Notes under the pieces: generated by a model
What the model saw: the letters and a program-made list of their open reading frames with translations, nothing else
Databases searched by the model: none
Told to the model about the DNA's origin: nothing
Made by a program: the position numbers and the translations under genes
Shown here: in pieces, positions 32,877 through 40,858 of the stretch
How the letters are laid out: every line of letters begins with the position of its first letter
How positions within the stretch are numbered: the stretch's first letter is position 1
Origin: Fontibacter flavus
GTDB lineage: Bacteria; Bacteroidota; Bacteroidia; Cytophagales; Cyclobacteriaceae
Direction of reading: 5' to 3'
DNA length: 40,858 nucleotides
Assembly: GCF_042432905.1 (NCBI RefSeq)
Contig: NZ_JBHLWI010000049.1
Coordinates: 1 to 40,858 of the forward strand

Positions 32877-34344
32877 CATTATTCCAGGTAATAAAATTTC
32901 CAGTCTTGACTCTACTTATATAAAAGAGGAAGGAATAAGCTCATGGGATTTGATGGAGAGGGCTGCTTCGGCTTTCTGTAATTTGCTTTTTGAGAAATTG
33001 TTAATGGTTCCTGATGATGTCTTTATTTTTTCTGGGCCCGGAAATAACGGGGGAGATGGATTAGCCATTGCGAGGTTGCTGAGTTTAAGAGGAAAGAAGG
33101 TTTCGTTAATCGTTTTTGAACAGAATCAAAACTGTAGTAAGGATTATCAGATTAACTTTGAAAAATTGCCTTCTCAGGTACAGGTTTTTAGATGGGACGA
33201 ATTCGGTTTCGCTTTCAATGATCATGACTTGATCATTGATGGGATATTCGGAGTGGGGATCAATAGGCCTGTTGAGGGTAAATATAGGGAAGTAATAGAG
33301 AAACTGAATGAGGCTAAGGGGATTAAAATCGCAATTGATATTCCTTCAGGAATACCTTCAGATAGCCTCCTTATAGGTATTGCATTTAAGGCTGATTATA
33401 CTTTCACTTTCCAGTTTCCAAAATTGGCACTATTATTTCCTGAACATGCTGAATATAGTGGTGTGATTGAGGTGGCAGACATAGGAATACCAGATCATTT
33501 TCTAGAACAGTTTGGTGAAAATCGATATTTCCTAACAGGGGATGATTTGAAAAGTCTACATTTAACCTTTAATAGGTTCAGTCACAAAGGAGATTACGGT
33601 AAGGTTTTATTGATAGGGGGGAGTAAGGGGAAAGTCGGTGCTGTTTTGCTTGCTTCTAAAGCAGCATTAAGAACAGGAAGTGGACTTGTTTTCGCATTAG
33701 TTCCAGAAGATGAAAGACTCATTTTGCAGATTGGTGCACCAGAAGTGATATTGGCAAATCAGGATGAGATTAAAGGCTTACAGATTTTTGATGCACTTGG
33801 AGTAGGTCCAGGTTGGGGGCAGGAAATCGATATTTCCTTTTATGAAAGTTTATTGAAGCGTTATCACAAACCCTTAGTGATTGATGCTGATGGACTTAAT
33901 CTTTTGTCTGCGCATCCGAGATTAATAGAGCTTGTGCCAAATGGAAGTATTTTGACTCCGCATATAAAAGAATTTGAAAGGATGACAGGGAAGGTTGATC
34001 ATCACCTGGATAGGCTACAGAAGGCAAGAGATTTTTCAGAAAAACACAACGTCTATCTTGTCCTGAAAGGGCAGTTTACTTCCATTACCTGTCCGGATGG
34101 CAGACAATTCTTCAATTCTTCGGGCAACCAATATATGGCCACCGCTGGCTCAGGCGATGTTTTGACTGGCATGGTCACTTCTTTTCTGGGACAGGGTTAT
34201 CCGCCGTTGAATGCTGCTCTATGTGCTGTTTATCATCACGGTTTGGCGGGTGAATTAGCATCTGAAACAAGGTTACGGGGAACCATAGCCGGTGATATTA
34301 TTGAAAGTATTCCTGCAAGTTTTTTAAAATTGGGAATTGCCTGA
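32869..34344 (+). CDS. nnr: Bifunctional NAD(P)HX epimerase / ADP-dependent dehydratase
   Basis: Repairs hydrated NADH and NADPH. 491 residues, the usual fused form. The N-terminal epimerase domain (about 1-215) has SGPGNNGGDGLAIARLL (55-71), IIDGIFGVGINRPVEG and IDIPSGIPSD. The C-terminal ribokinase-like dehydratase domain (about 225-491) has KGDYGKVLLIGGSKGKVG, VIDADGLNLL, LTPHIKEFERM and the nucleotide loop ATAGSGDVLTGMV. It starts inside the transporter gene upstream (8-bp overlap) so the two are translated from one mRNA. The transporter need not be functionally related. Confidence 0.95.
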   Translation: MLSIIPGNKISSLDSTYIKEEGISSWDLMERAASAFCNLLFEKLLMVPDDVFIFSGPGNNGGDGLAIARLLSLRGKKVSLIVFEQNQNCSKDYQINFEKLPSQVQVFRWDEFGFAFNDHDLIIDGIFGVGINRPVEGKYREVIEKLNEAKGIKIAIDIPSGIPSDSLLIGIAFKADYTFTFQFPKLALLFPEHAEYSGVIEVADIGIPDHFLEQFGENRYFLTGDDLKSLHLTFNRFSHKGDYGKVLLIGGSKGKVGAVLLASKAALRTGSGLVFALVPEDERLILQIGAPEVILANQDEIKGLQIFDALGVGPGWGQEIDISFYESLLKRYHKPLVIDADGLNLLSAHPRLIELVPNGSILTPHIKEFERMTGKVDHHLDRLQKARDFSEKHNVYLVLKGQFTSITCPDGRQFFNSSGNQYMATAGSGDVLTGMVTSFLGQGYPPLNAALCAVYHHGLAGELASETRLRGTIAGDIIESIPASFLKLGIA

Positions 34345-34409
34345 AATTATCAAGCTATTTCAGAACTTAAACTAACCCATCTCGGTTTAACCAACATTGG
34401 ATTTAATCG

Positions 34410-35663
34410 ATGAATAAAGAAAAGATATTACTTTGGACTCTGGCGGCGATCAATTTCACACATATTGTGGATTTTATGATTTTGATGCCGCTTGGACCTC
34501 AATTGATGAGGATTTTTGAGATCAGTCCAAGGGAATTTGGACTTCTGGTTTCATCTTACACCTTTGCAGCGGGTTTTAGTAGTTTTATGGGGGCTTTTGT
34601 CCTGGATAAGTATGATCGTCGCACCATAATGTTATGGGTGTTTTTCGGTTTTTTCTTAGGTACATTGGCCTGTGCTTTTTCTCCTAATTATTTTGTACTG
34701 TTAGTGGCCAGGATCGTATCCGGACTGTTTGGAGGATTGACCTCAGCTTTGATTTTAGCAGTGATAGGCGATGTAATTCCGGATAATAGAAGGGGAAGGG
34801 CCATGGGCTTGGTGATGGCAGCATTTTCGGTAGCATCTGTATTTGGAGTGCCTTTTGGTCTGTTTATCGCCAGTTTATCCAATTGGCATGCGCCTTTTTT
34901 GTTTTTGGCAGGTATGTCAGGGCTTATCTTTTGGATGATCTATAGATTTGTGCCATCTATTACCGGACATATTGTGTCAAAGCAGCACAAGCCTACTCCG
35001 ATTCAAGTAGTTAAAAGGGTAACTGGTAACAATAACCAAATGAGGGCAATTACCCTGACAATCATGATGATGCTTGGGCAATTTATGATTATCCCATTTT
35101 TGAGTCCCTTTATGGTAGCTAATGTTGGATTCAGTGAAATGCAGCTGACCTATATCTATATAGCGGGTGGTGCTTTCACTATATTCACTTCTCCTTGGGT
35201 TGGCCGCCTGACTGACCAATATGGGAAAGTAAAAATTTTCACCATTTTCATGGCTTTGAATGTTATTCCTATTGGAGTGATCACCCACTTGGGTGTAACC
35301 CCAATTCCCTATGTGCTGTTGATTTCAACCATGTTTTTTGTTACTTCTAATGGTAGAATGGTGCCAGCCTCCGCTTTGATTACCGGTACTGCCAAGCCTG
35401 AAAACAGAGGAAGCTTTTTGAGTTTCAACTCAGCTGTTCAACAGTTGGCTGCCGGATTTGCATCCTTTGTAGCGGGCTTGATTTTGGCAGAAAACCTCAA
35501 TGGTGAATTGGTTAACTACAATGTAGTGGGCTATATAGCCATTGTGTTTAGTTTGCTTTGTATTCCCCTGATCAGGAGGATCAAAGTAGTGGATATTGAA
35601 GGGACAGCTTCAATGGAAGTAGTGTCAGAAAATGTGCGTTTAGAAGAAAAAATAAAAGCCTGA
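34410..35663 (+). CDS. MFS transporter, DHA1-like
   Basis: A 417-residue inner-membrane transporter with 12 predicted helices. The N-terminus has the DFMILMPLGPQLMRIF segment (about 21-36) and the MFS loop 2-3 motif as DKYDRRTIM (about 66-74). VSGLFGGLTSALILAVIGD (about 103-121) covers helix 4. It resembles the drug:proton antiporter (arabinose-efflux) branch. Substrate unknown. Separated by 65 bp from the repair enzyme and ended by a hairpin that includes its stop codon. Confidence 0.88.
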   Translation: MNKEKILLWTLAAINFTHIVDFMILMPLGPQLMRIFEISPREFGLLVSSYTFAAGFSSFMGAFVLDKYDRRTIMLWVFFGFFLGTLACAFSPNYFVLLVARIVSGLFGGLTSALILAVIGDVIPDNRRGRAMGLVMAAFSVASVFGVPFGLFIASLSNWHAPFLFLAGMSGLIFWMIYRFVPSITGHIVSKQHKPTPIQVVKRVTGNNNQMRAITLTIMMMLGQFMIIPFLSPFMVANVGFSEMQLTYIYIAGGAFTIFTSPWVGRLTDQYGKVKIFTIFMALNVIPIGVITHLGVTPIPYVLLISTMFFVTSNGRMVPASALITGTAKPENRGSFLSFNSAVQQLAAGFASFVAGLILAENLNGELVNYNVVGYIAIVFSLLCIPLIRRIKVVDIEGTASMEVVSENVRLEEKIKA

Positions 35664-35682
35664 AGTTAAGGCCTCAGGCTTT
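35655..35682. terminator. Terminator between the MFS gene and asnS
   Basis: AAAGCCTGA (35655-35663) pairs with TCAGGCTTT (35674-35682). The MFS stop codon lies in the left arm. Both genes converge here, and minus-strand T-richness also suits asnS. Confidence 0.8.
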
Positions 35683-35702
35683 CAAAACATTAAAATTATT
35701 TT

Positions 35703-37154
35703 TTAAAATTCCGCATGACCGGGCGTTCTAGGGAAAGCAATCACATCCCTGATATTGCCCATGCCTGTTACAAAAAGGACCAATCTCTCAAAGCCCAATC
35801 CAAAACCGGCATGCGGGGTACTTCCGAATCTCCTGGTGTCTAAATACCACCACATTTCTTCTGTAGGGATATGCATTTCTTCCATTCTTTGGGTCAATTT
35901 TTCCAATCTCTCTTCTCTTTGGGAACCACCTACGATTTCCCCAATGCCAGGGAAAAGGATGTCCATAGCCGCTACAGTTTTGCCATCATCATTTTGACGC
36001 ATGTAGAAAGCTTTGATCTCTTTAGGATAATCGGTAAGGATGACCGGCTTTTTAAAATGCTTTTCCACTAGGTAACGTTCGTGTTCTGACTGAAGATCAA
36101 CCCCCCAGTTTTCCACCAAATACTGGAATTTTTTCTTCTTGTTATGGTTGGAGTTTTTAAGAATGTCAATGGCTTCAGTATAGGTCAATCTCTGGAATTC
36201 ATTTTCAACCACAAAACGCAATCTTTCCAAAAGACCTAGCTCGCTTCTTTGATCTGCTTTTTTCGCATTTTCTTCTTCTGCTGCTCTCTTATCCAAAAAC
36301 TCCAGATCATCTTTGCAGTTTTCCAAAGCATAGTTGATGACATACTTCAGGAAATCTTCTGCCAAGTTTTGGTTGTCCTCAGCATCATAGAAAGCCATTT
36401 CAGGTTCTATCATCCAAAATTCCGCCAAATGGCGGGCAGTATTGGAGTTTTCTGCCCTGAATGTTGGCCCGAAAGTATAGATGTCAGCTAATCCCATAGC
36501 TGCCAACTCACCTTCAAGCTGTCCGGAAACAGTTAAATTGGTTTCTCTTTCGAAGAAATCTTCTTTGAAGTTGATGCTTCCATCTTCATTCAAAGGTGGC
36601 TTTTTCAAATCAAGCGTTGTGACCTTAAATGTTTCGCCTGCTCCCTCCGCATCAGAAGCGGTAATGATCGGCGTATGGATATAAAAGAAACCTTTGTCGT
36701 TAAAGTATTTGTGTACGGCAAAGGCCAATGCATGCCTAACCCTGAAAACAGCACCGAAGGTGTTTGTTCTCATTCTGAGGTGGGCTATCTCCCTTAAGAA
36801 TTCTAAAGAATGTTTTTTGGGCTGCAATGGATATTTCTCTGGGTCTGCGTCTCCAAGAACTTCGATGGTTTCAGCATTCAGTTCTGCCTGCTGACCAGCG
36901 CCCTGAGAGGCTACAATTTTCCCCTTAATTTTCAAACAAGCGCCAGTCGTTGCTCTCTTTAATAATTCTTCATTAATAATATTCGGATCGGCCACTATCT
37001 GAAAATTGGTGATTGAAGAGCCATCGTTCAAAGCGATAAAAGAAACATTTTTATTGCTCCTTTTTGTCCTTACCCAGCCCATCAAGGTGACTTCTTGACC
37101 GATATAATCTTTTTCAAGAAGTTCCTTTATTTTTACACGTTTGTTAAAAGCCAT
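35703..37154 (-). CDS. asnS: Asparaginyl-tRNA synthetase
   Basis: Charges tRNA-Asn with asparagine. I choose the ATG at 37154 (MAFNKRVKIKELLE), giving 483 residues; the frame is open to 37247 but the extra residues are not family-like. An N-terminal OB-fold anticodon domain (VTLMGWVRTKRSNKNVSFIALNDG, about 21-45) precedes the class II catalytic core, with motif 2 in FRAENSNTARHLAEFWMIEPE and motif 3 in GFGLGFERLVLFVTG, then the C-terminal FPRTPGHAEF. Divergent from rpoN, 180 bp away. Confidence 0.96.
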   Translation of the reverse strand: MAFNKRVKIKELLEKDYIGQEVTLMGWVRTKRSNKNVSFIALNDGSSITNFQIVADPNIINEELLKRATTGACLKIKGKIVASQGAGQQAELNAETIEVLGDADPEKYPLQPKKHSLEFLREIAHLRMRTNTFGAVFRVRHALAFAVHKYFNDKGFFYIHTPIITASDAEGAGETFKVTTLDLKKPPLNEDGSINFKEDFFERETNLTVSGQLEGELAAMGLADIYTFGPTFRAENSNTARHLAEFWMIEPEMAFYDAEDNQNLAEDFLKYVINYALENCKDDLEFLDKRAAEEENAKKADQRSELGLLERLRFVVENEFQRLTYTEAIDILKNSNHNKKKKFQYLVENWGVDLQSEHERYLVEKHFKKPVILTDYPKEIKAFYMRQNDDGKTVAAMDILFPGIGEIVGGSQREERLEKLTQRMEEMHIPTEEMWWYLDTRRFGSTPHAGFGLGFERLVLFVTGMGNIRDVIAFPRTPGHAEF

Positions 37155-37265
37155 ATGATTTGTTGAATAGATGAAAGTTAAAGAGCCTCTTCTTAATTGG
37201 CTTCTTAAAGGGAATGCAAAAAAACGATATAATAAGCTTTTTATCAAAAAATTGTTCTAATTTCC

Positions 37266-37273
37266 TAAATTTG
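37266..37273 (+). promoter_or_regulatory. Candidate -7 box for rpoN
   Basis: TAAATTTG matches TAnnTTTG. It lies 62 bp before the rpoN start; no TTG is at the right spacing upstream. Confidence 0.4.
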
Positions 37274-37335
37274 GGCACGAGGAAAGATGTAAGTGGACTG
37301 TCCAATCTGTATCTTTATTCGAATTTCATAACTCT

Positions 37336-38790
37336 ATGCAAAAATTACATTTAAGTCAGGTTTTATCTCAGAAGCTTTCTCCTCAGCAGATCCAGTTTAT
37401 CAAACTGCTCCAGGTCCCTACAGCTGAGCTGGAAGCCCGTGTTGAAGAGGAGCTGGAAATTAATCCTGCATTGGAAGAAGGTAAAGAGGAAGAAAAGAAG
37501 GAGTCCGAAGATGATTTTGAGGATAACTATGAAGAGGATTTGGGGTATGATGATAAAGATGTAAATCTTGAAGACTATCTCAATGATGATTATGGGGGGT
37601 ATAAAATGCAGGGTGATGGCAATTACTCTCCTGATGAAGAAGAGAGAGAAATCCCTATTTCAAGCGGTATTTCTCTACATGAGCAGCTTATCAGCCAATT
37701 GGGATTTTTAAAACTTGATGAAAGGCAAAGAACAATAGGGAAACAGCTAATTGGCAGTATTGAGAGCGATGGCTATATCAGAAGAGATTTGGAAGCTATC
37801 ATCAATGACCTTGCATTTAGTCAGAATATTGAGACTGATATTGATGAGTTGGAGGAAATACTTAGAAAAATACAAGGCTTTGATCCAGCGGGTATAGCAG
37901 CCAGGAACCTTCAGGAGTGCCTTTTGATCCAATTGGAAAGGAAAGAGCATCACGATGATCCTACTGTTCAGAATGCTATCCGAATAATCAATGATTGCTT
38001 TGATGAATTCACAAAAAAGCATTATCCAAAAATTCAGAAAAAATTGGATATGGGAGATGAAGACCTAAAAGAAGCAGTCAATATGATTACTCGTCTTAAC
38101 CCTAAGCCGGGAGGTATTTCAGATGGTCTGGTGAAGACTCAATACATAATTCCGGATTTTATTCTGACCAACACTGAGGGGAAACTTGAGATTTCGCTTA
38201 ATTCCAAAAATGCACCGGAATTGCGGGTCAGTAAGTCATATTCTGAGATGTTTGACGCTTATGAAAAAAGTGATAAAAAGGATAAGAAACTTAAGGATAC
38301 CGTCACTTTTGTCAAGCAAAAGTTGGATGCTGCAAAGTGGTTCATTGACGCCATCAAGCAAAGACAGCAAACACTCCTGAAAACCATGCAGGCGATATTG
38401 GAGTATCAGGATGAATTTTTTATCGAAGGTGATGAGACCAAATTGAAGCCGATGATCCTTAAAGATATTGCTGAAAAAATAGAAATGGATATTTCAACTG
38501 TTTCCAGGGTTGCAAATAGTAAATCTATTCAGACAGAGTTTGGGATTTTCCCATTAAAATACTTTTTCTCAGAAGGGATTGCTACAGATTCAGGTGAAGA
38601 TGTCAGTAACAAAGAGGTGAAAAGTGTGTTACAGACTTTAGTAGATGGGGAAAATAAGCGCAAGCCCTTATCTGATGATAAACTGGTGAAGATGCTCAAC
38701 GATAAAGGCTATAATATCGCAAGAAGAACTGTGGCAAAATACCGTGAGCAATTGCAGATACCAGTAGCAAGATTAAGAAAGGAACTTTAA
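37336..38790 (+). CDS. rpoN: RNA polymerase sigma-54 factor
   Basis: Alternative sigma factor that needs enhancer-binding ATPases to open promoters. 484 residues with the three expected parts. The glutamine-rich region I (1-48: LSQVLSQKLSPQQIQFIKLLQ) is followed by an acidic region II (48-110, many Glu/Asp). The core-binding domain (about 115-300) includes PAGIAARNLQECL. The DNA-binding part has the helix-turn-helix MDISTVSRVANSK and, at the end, the RpoN box RRTVAKYRE (463-471). The following PAP2-like gene starts immediately after its stop. No sigma-54 activator lies in the window. Confidence 0.96.
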   Translation: MQKLHLSQVLSQKLSPQQIQFIKLLQVPTAELEARVEEELEINPALEEGKEEEKKESEDDFEDNYEEDLGYDDKDVNLEDYLNDDYGGYKMQGDGNYSPDEEEREIPISSGISLHEQLISQLGFLKLDERQRTIGKQLIGSIESDGYIRRDLEAIINDLAFSQNIETDIDELEEILRKIQGFDPAGIAARNLQECLLIQLERKEHHDDPTVQNAIRIINDCFDEFTKKHYPKIQKKLDMGDEDLKEAVNMITRLNPKPGGISDGLVKTQYIIPDFILTNTEGKLEISLNSKNAPELRVSKSYSEMFDAYEKSDKKDKKLKDTVTFVKQKLDAAKWFIDAIKQRQQTLLKTMQAILEYQDEFFIEGDETKLKPMILKDIAEKIEMDISTVSRVANSKSIQTEFGIFPLKYFFSEGIATDSGEDVSNKEVKSVLQTLVDGENKRKPLSDDKLVKMLNDKGYNIARRTVAKYREQLQIPVARLRKEL

Positions 38791-39408
38791 GTGACCAGAA
38801 AATTAGCATTATTCGTCTCTTACTTTTTTCAACCTTTGCTAATGCCTACACTGGTATTTGCTTTTTTAATTTACGGCACTCCGGAGTTAGTGACGATGAA
38901 TCTTTATAATAAGGGTTTTATTTTATTAATGGTCTTTTTGACCACCTTTATCATTCCGGTTTTGAGTATGGTCATGATGCGATTGACCAAGAACATCTCC
39001 TCGTTTCATATGACGGATAAGGAAGAAAGGGTTTTTCCATTTTCTATGATTAGCCTGTTCTATATGTTGACCACCTATTTGTTTTATCTCAAGTTCAAAA
39101 TTGACCCGATTCTGGTCCTGGCTTTGGCAGTGATTACGATAAGTGTGATTCTTCTGACCAGCATTACCTTTTTTCTGAAAATCAGTGCGCATATGACAGG
39201 AATTGCAGGCTTGTTGGCAATCATTGCAGCTGTATTGATCAAAAACCCATCCAATGAATATATTGAATTCTTGCTTTTAAGCATCTTGGTAGCAGGAGGG
39301 GTAGCTTCTTCAAGACTGTATTTAAATTCACATAATCCCCTTGAAGTTTATCTGGGATTCTTTTTAGGTTTCGGTGTTTGTTTTGGTGCATTTTATTTTT
39401 GGACATAA
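38791..39408 (+). CDS. PAP2-like integral membrane protein
   Basis: A 205-residue membrane protein with five or six helices, starting with GTG immediately after the rpoN stop. The pattern of a type 2 phosphatidic acid phosphatase is present but altered. KEERVFP (77-83) stands for KxxxxxxRP, ISAH (131-134) for PSGH, and SRLYLNSH...E (174-185) for SRxxxxxHxxxD, with Glu in place of the final Asp. It may be a divergent lipid-phosphate phosphatase or an inactive relative. Co-transcription with rpoN is very likely. Confidence 0.75.
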   Translation: MTRKLALFVSYFFQPLLMPTLVFAFLIYGTPELVTMNLYNKGFILLMVFLTTFIIPVLSMVMMRLTKNISSFHMTDKEERVFPFSMISLFYMLTTYLFYLKFKIDPILVLALAVITISVILLTSITFFLKISAHMTGIAGLLAIIAAVLIKNPSNEYIEFLLLSILVAGGVASSRLYLNSHNPLEVYLGFFLGFGVCFGAFYFWT

Positions 39409-39431
39409 AAAAAGCCGGATGAACCGGCTTT
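39405..39431 (-). terminator. Terminator of the minus-strand barrel gene
   Basis: On the minus strand AAAGCCGG (39431-39424) pairs with CCGGCTTT (39418-39411) and is followed by a T-run. It also lies just past the PAP2-like stop and may serve that gene. Confidence 0.88.
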
Positions 39432-39450
39432 AAGAGGGGTGTTTTGTGAA

Positions 39451-40188
39451 TTAAAACAAGGCAAAAGATACACCAAAATTTACCTGATTTGCTTCAGTTG
39501 CAAAGGGACCCATATCCTTTTGGAAAGCTTGGTTTAAGCTATAGTAGCCCCAAATATTGAATCCAGGGAACCCCATTCTGGTGTATACCCCATATCTAAG
39601 AGGACTGAATCCGTAAGATTGTCTGTCTTTTATCCTCCTAGTAAGGCCGCTGTCGTCTGTATATTGGATTTTGGTATGTGCGCTCATGAGGTATCCGATT
39701 TTACCACCAAATGCAATCCTCATACTTTTACTGTAATTTCTTCTGTTGAAATGGTACCTGAATTCCAAAGGTATCTCAAGGTAGTTTGTGGAGACATTGT
39801 TTTTATCTATGCTGATATTGTTACCGTAAACATCTTTGATTTCAAGTAATTCGCTTGACTCAGTTCCCCTATTTGGGTTGTTGAATAAGGTTCTGTCATC
39901 AGTGAATGCATATTTGTCAGTACCTACCCCAATACCAGGATTAAAGGTTAGCCCAGAAGCTTCTCCGATTTTTATTTCAGTCTGGTAATAGATGTTGAAA
40001 GTTCTGGAAGAGAAAAATTGGGTATTCAACTCATTGGGTCTATTATTGAGTGTGTTGAACCCAAAATCTATAAATAGATCGCCTTTGATATCGGGTCTTC
40101 CTCCGATTGGAGTTCTTTCCTTTTCTTGAGCAAATAGTAAAGCGGTGGCGATAAAGTTAATGAAGAAGACAAGTGTTATTCTTTTCAT
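39451..40188 (-). CDS. Outer-membrane beta-barrel protein (PorT-like size)
   Basis: A 245-residue outer-membrane barrel with a signal peptide (1-20, ending LLFAQ). The mature part is a run of alternating strands such as GDLFIDFGFNTL, TFNIYYQTEIKIG, NYLEIPLEFRYHF and MRIAFGGKIGYLMSAHT, and it ends VNFGVSFALF with a terminal phenylalanine. The YLEIPLEFRY motif is shared by the OMP_b-brl superfamily, including the two other barrels in this window. Size is close to that of the type IX secretion protein PorT, but I cannot assign that role. Convergent with the rpoN-PAP2 operon. Confidence 0.85.
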   Translation of the reverse strand: MKRITLVFFINFIATALLFAQEKERTPIGGRPDIKGDLFIDFGFNTLNNRPNELNTQFFSSRTFNIYYQTEIKIGEASGLTFNPGIGVGTDKYAFTDDRTLFNNPNRGTESSELLEIKDVYGNNISIDKNNVSTNYLEIPLEFRYHFNRRNYSKSMRIAFGGKIGYLMSAHTKIQYTDDSGLTRRIKDRQSYGFSPLRYGVYTRMGFPGFNIWGYYSLNQAFQKDMGPFATEANQVNFGVSFALF

Positions 40189-40322
40189 GAAAGAGTATAT
40201 TGATTTTAAAATTTCGGCTAAATTATAAAATCCAATGTGATTTGCTGTTCTTTTTCTCTTAATTATTCTTAATTGAAATTCAGATACATCAATTAAATTG
40301 ACAAAAACTCCGGAATTGATTT

Positions 40323-40352
40323 TTGTTTATTTCAAAAAGCTCACTACTTTTG
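40323..40352 (+). promoter_or_regulatory. Promoter for tRNA-Arg
   Basis: TTG (40323-40325), 19-bp spacer, and TACTTTTG (40345-40352), a perfect TAnnTTTG, ending 11 bp before the tRNA. Confidence 0.75.
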
Positions 40353-40363
40353 CAAACCCAATT

Positions 40364-40437
40364 GGCCTCGTAGCTCAACTGAATAGAGCACCTGATTACG
40401 GCTCAGGAGGTTTCAGGTTTGAATCCTGACGAGGTCA
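40364..40437 (+). tRNA. tRNA-Arg (anticodon ACG)
   Basis: The 7-bp acceptor stem pairs GGCCTCG (40364-40370) with CGAGGTC (40430-40436), one G-T wobble; discriminator A at 40437. The anticodon stem CCTGA/TCAGG holds TTACGGC, giving ACG, which is read as inosine-CG after editing. The D arm and the T arm (TTTGAAT loop) are intact. CCA is not encoded. Confidence 0.96.
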
Positions 40438-40711
40438 CTTACTTAATCTTGCATCGGTAAGATTTCCAATACCAGGTTTTGATTACGTACAAGATAGTCG
40501 CAGAGATTGTGTCTATTTGAGGTATTTGAAGCTTGGCGCTATCACAACTTATCACCTGAAGAGATGATAAGTTTATTTGAAATTCTTAATCTTTTCTCCC
40601 TAATTTAACGTTTAAAATAGAGAAAGATTGTAGCACAAAAAATAAAACAACAGGTTTTCAGTCTGTTAGCTACAAAAAAGAAATAAATCAAATTTTCCTG
40701 ATAATTAAGTC
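40438..40711. other. Spacer between tRNA-Arg and the rRNA-type promoter
   Basis: No gene. AACTTATCA (40546-40554) and TGATAAGTT (40565-40573) form a perfect 9-bp hairpin with a 10-base loop, which could end the tRNA transcript although only a weak T-run follows. Confidence 0.55.
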
Positions 40712-40741
40712 TTGCGAAAAGCAAAAAGCTTATTACCTTTG
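40712..40741 (+). promoter_or_regulatory. Strong promoter, presumably of an rRNA operon
   Basis: TTG (40712-40714), a 19-bp spacer and TACCTTTG (40734-40741) fit the Bacteroidota consensus exactly. The sequence after it does not begin a protein gene and looks like an rRNA leader. Confidence 0.75.
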
Positions 40742-40858
40742 CACTCCTGTTCGGAAGGAACGGGAAAAAAAGATGATGGCCTTATGGTCAGCGATACTGT
40801 CTGGAGAGATGGTAAAAGTTCTTTGAAGTGATGGATACGAAACGACAAGAAACCATTG
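40742..40858 (+). other. Presumed 16S rRNA operon leader, cut by the window end
   Basis: After the promoter a hairpin, CCTGTTC (40746-40752) with GAACGGG (40758-40764), is followed by a non-coding stretch. GTTCTTTGA (40818-40826) resembles the boxA antitermination element found before 16S genes in Bacteroidota. The 16S start itself is not reached, so the identification is inferred. Confidence 0.6.

Noticed and set aside
37155..37247. Upstream extension of asnS
   Set aside because: The 31 extra residues are not typical of asparaginyl-tRNA synthetases. The ATG at 37154 gives the expected N-terminus.
37336..40188. A sigma-54 regulated promoter near rpoN or elsewhere
   Set aside because: I saw no convincing GG-N10-GC element with TGGCAC/TTGCA context upstream of any gene.
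1..40858. CRISPR arrays, prophage genes, toxin-antitoxin or restriction systems
   Set aside because: I looked for regularly spaced 25-40 bp repeats and for characteristic gene families and saw none. The only mobile element is the IS3 copy.

Overview
The window looks like about 41 kb of chromosome from a member of the Bacteroidota, most likely order Cytophagales and close to the Cyclobacteriaceae (Algoriphagus/Cyclobacterium type). This placement is inferred. It rests on several TTG-N19-20-TAnnTTTG promoters, mostly weak or absent Shine-Dalgarno sites, a type IX secretion substrate with a gliding-motility (type B) C-terminal domain, a single-subunit di-heme SdhC-SdhA-SdhB operon, an ExbB-small membrane protein-ExbD-ExbD operon, several small outer-membrane beta-barrels and a 6-bladed propeller lipoprotein. 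Apart from the left-hand IS and some decayed intergenic pieces, the gene content is housekeeping or clade-typical.

Layout. 1-190: a damaged or divergent 5S rRNA-like segment and its terminator. 204-252: a heptamer tandem repeat, running into an IS3-family element (252-1681). 1838-8282: a secreted phosphoesterase, flavin reductase, SppA, FolK, FabD, beta-carbonic anhydrase and a DCC oxidoreductase. 8279-11068: a large type IX substrate translationally coupled to the DCC gene. 11328-14738: sdhCAB. 14933-17880: a tight Na+ symporter, acetyltransferase and amino-acid racemase operon. 17984-20807: two related beta-barrels around a propeller lipoprotein, with a probable decayed gene. 20804-21379: ruvC. 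21401-25750: a compact operon of glycosyltransferase, small protein, GAF-SpoIIE phosphatase, polysaccharide deacetylase and a second glycosyltransferase. 25816-27829: TatD nuclease, asparaginase and tRNA-Ser. 28271-31485: a Rnk/GreA-like factor and the ExbB/ExbD operon. 31551-35663: two MFS transporters around the NAD(P)HX repair enzyme. 35703-39408: asnS, rpoN and a PAP2-like membrane protein. 39451-40188: another beta-barrel. 40364-40858: tRNA-Arg, then a strong promoter with a leader that looks like the start of an rRNA operon.

Both ends therefore look ribosomal (5S-like on the left, presumed 16S leader on the right), as expected for a segment, or an assembled contig, lying between two rRNA operons.

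How the genes fit together. Several are core metabolism or maintenance: sdhCAB in respiration, folK in folate synthesis, fabD in fatty-acid synthesis, ruvC in recombination, asnS in translation, rpoN in transcription and the NAD(P)HX enzyme in cofactor repair. The cell-envelope theme is strong: SppA, the type IX substrate, beta-barrels, ExbB/ExbD energisation, and the glycosyltransferase/deacetylase operon that carries its own phosphatase-type signalling protein. That last operon, the symporter-acetyltransferase-racemase operon, and the 26-bp palindrome across the convergent stop codons of a beta-barrel gene and ruvC are the best places to look for something not yet described. I see no CRISPR array, prophage or recognisable defence island.
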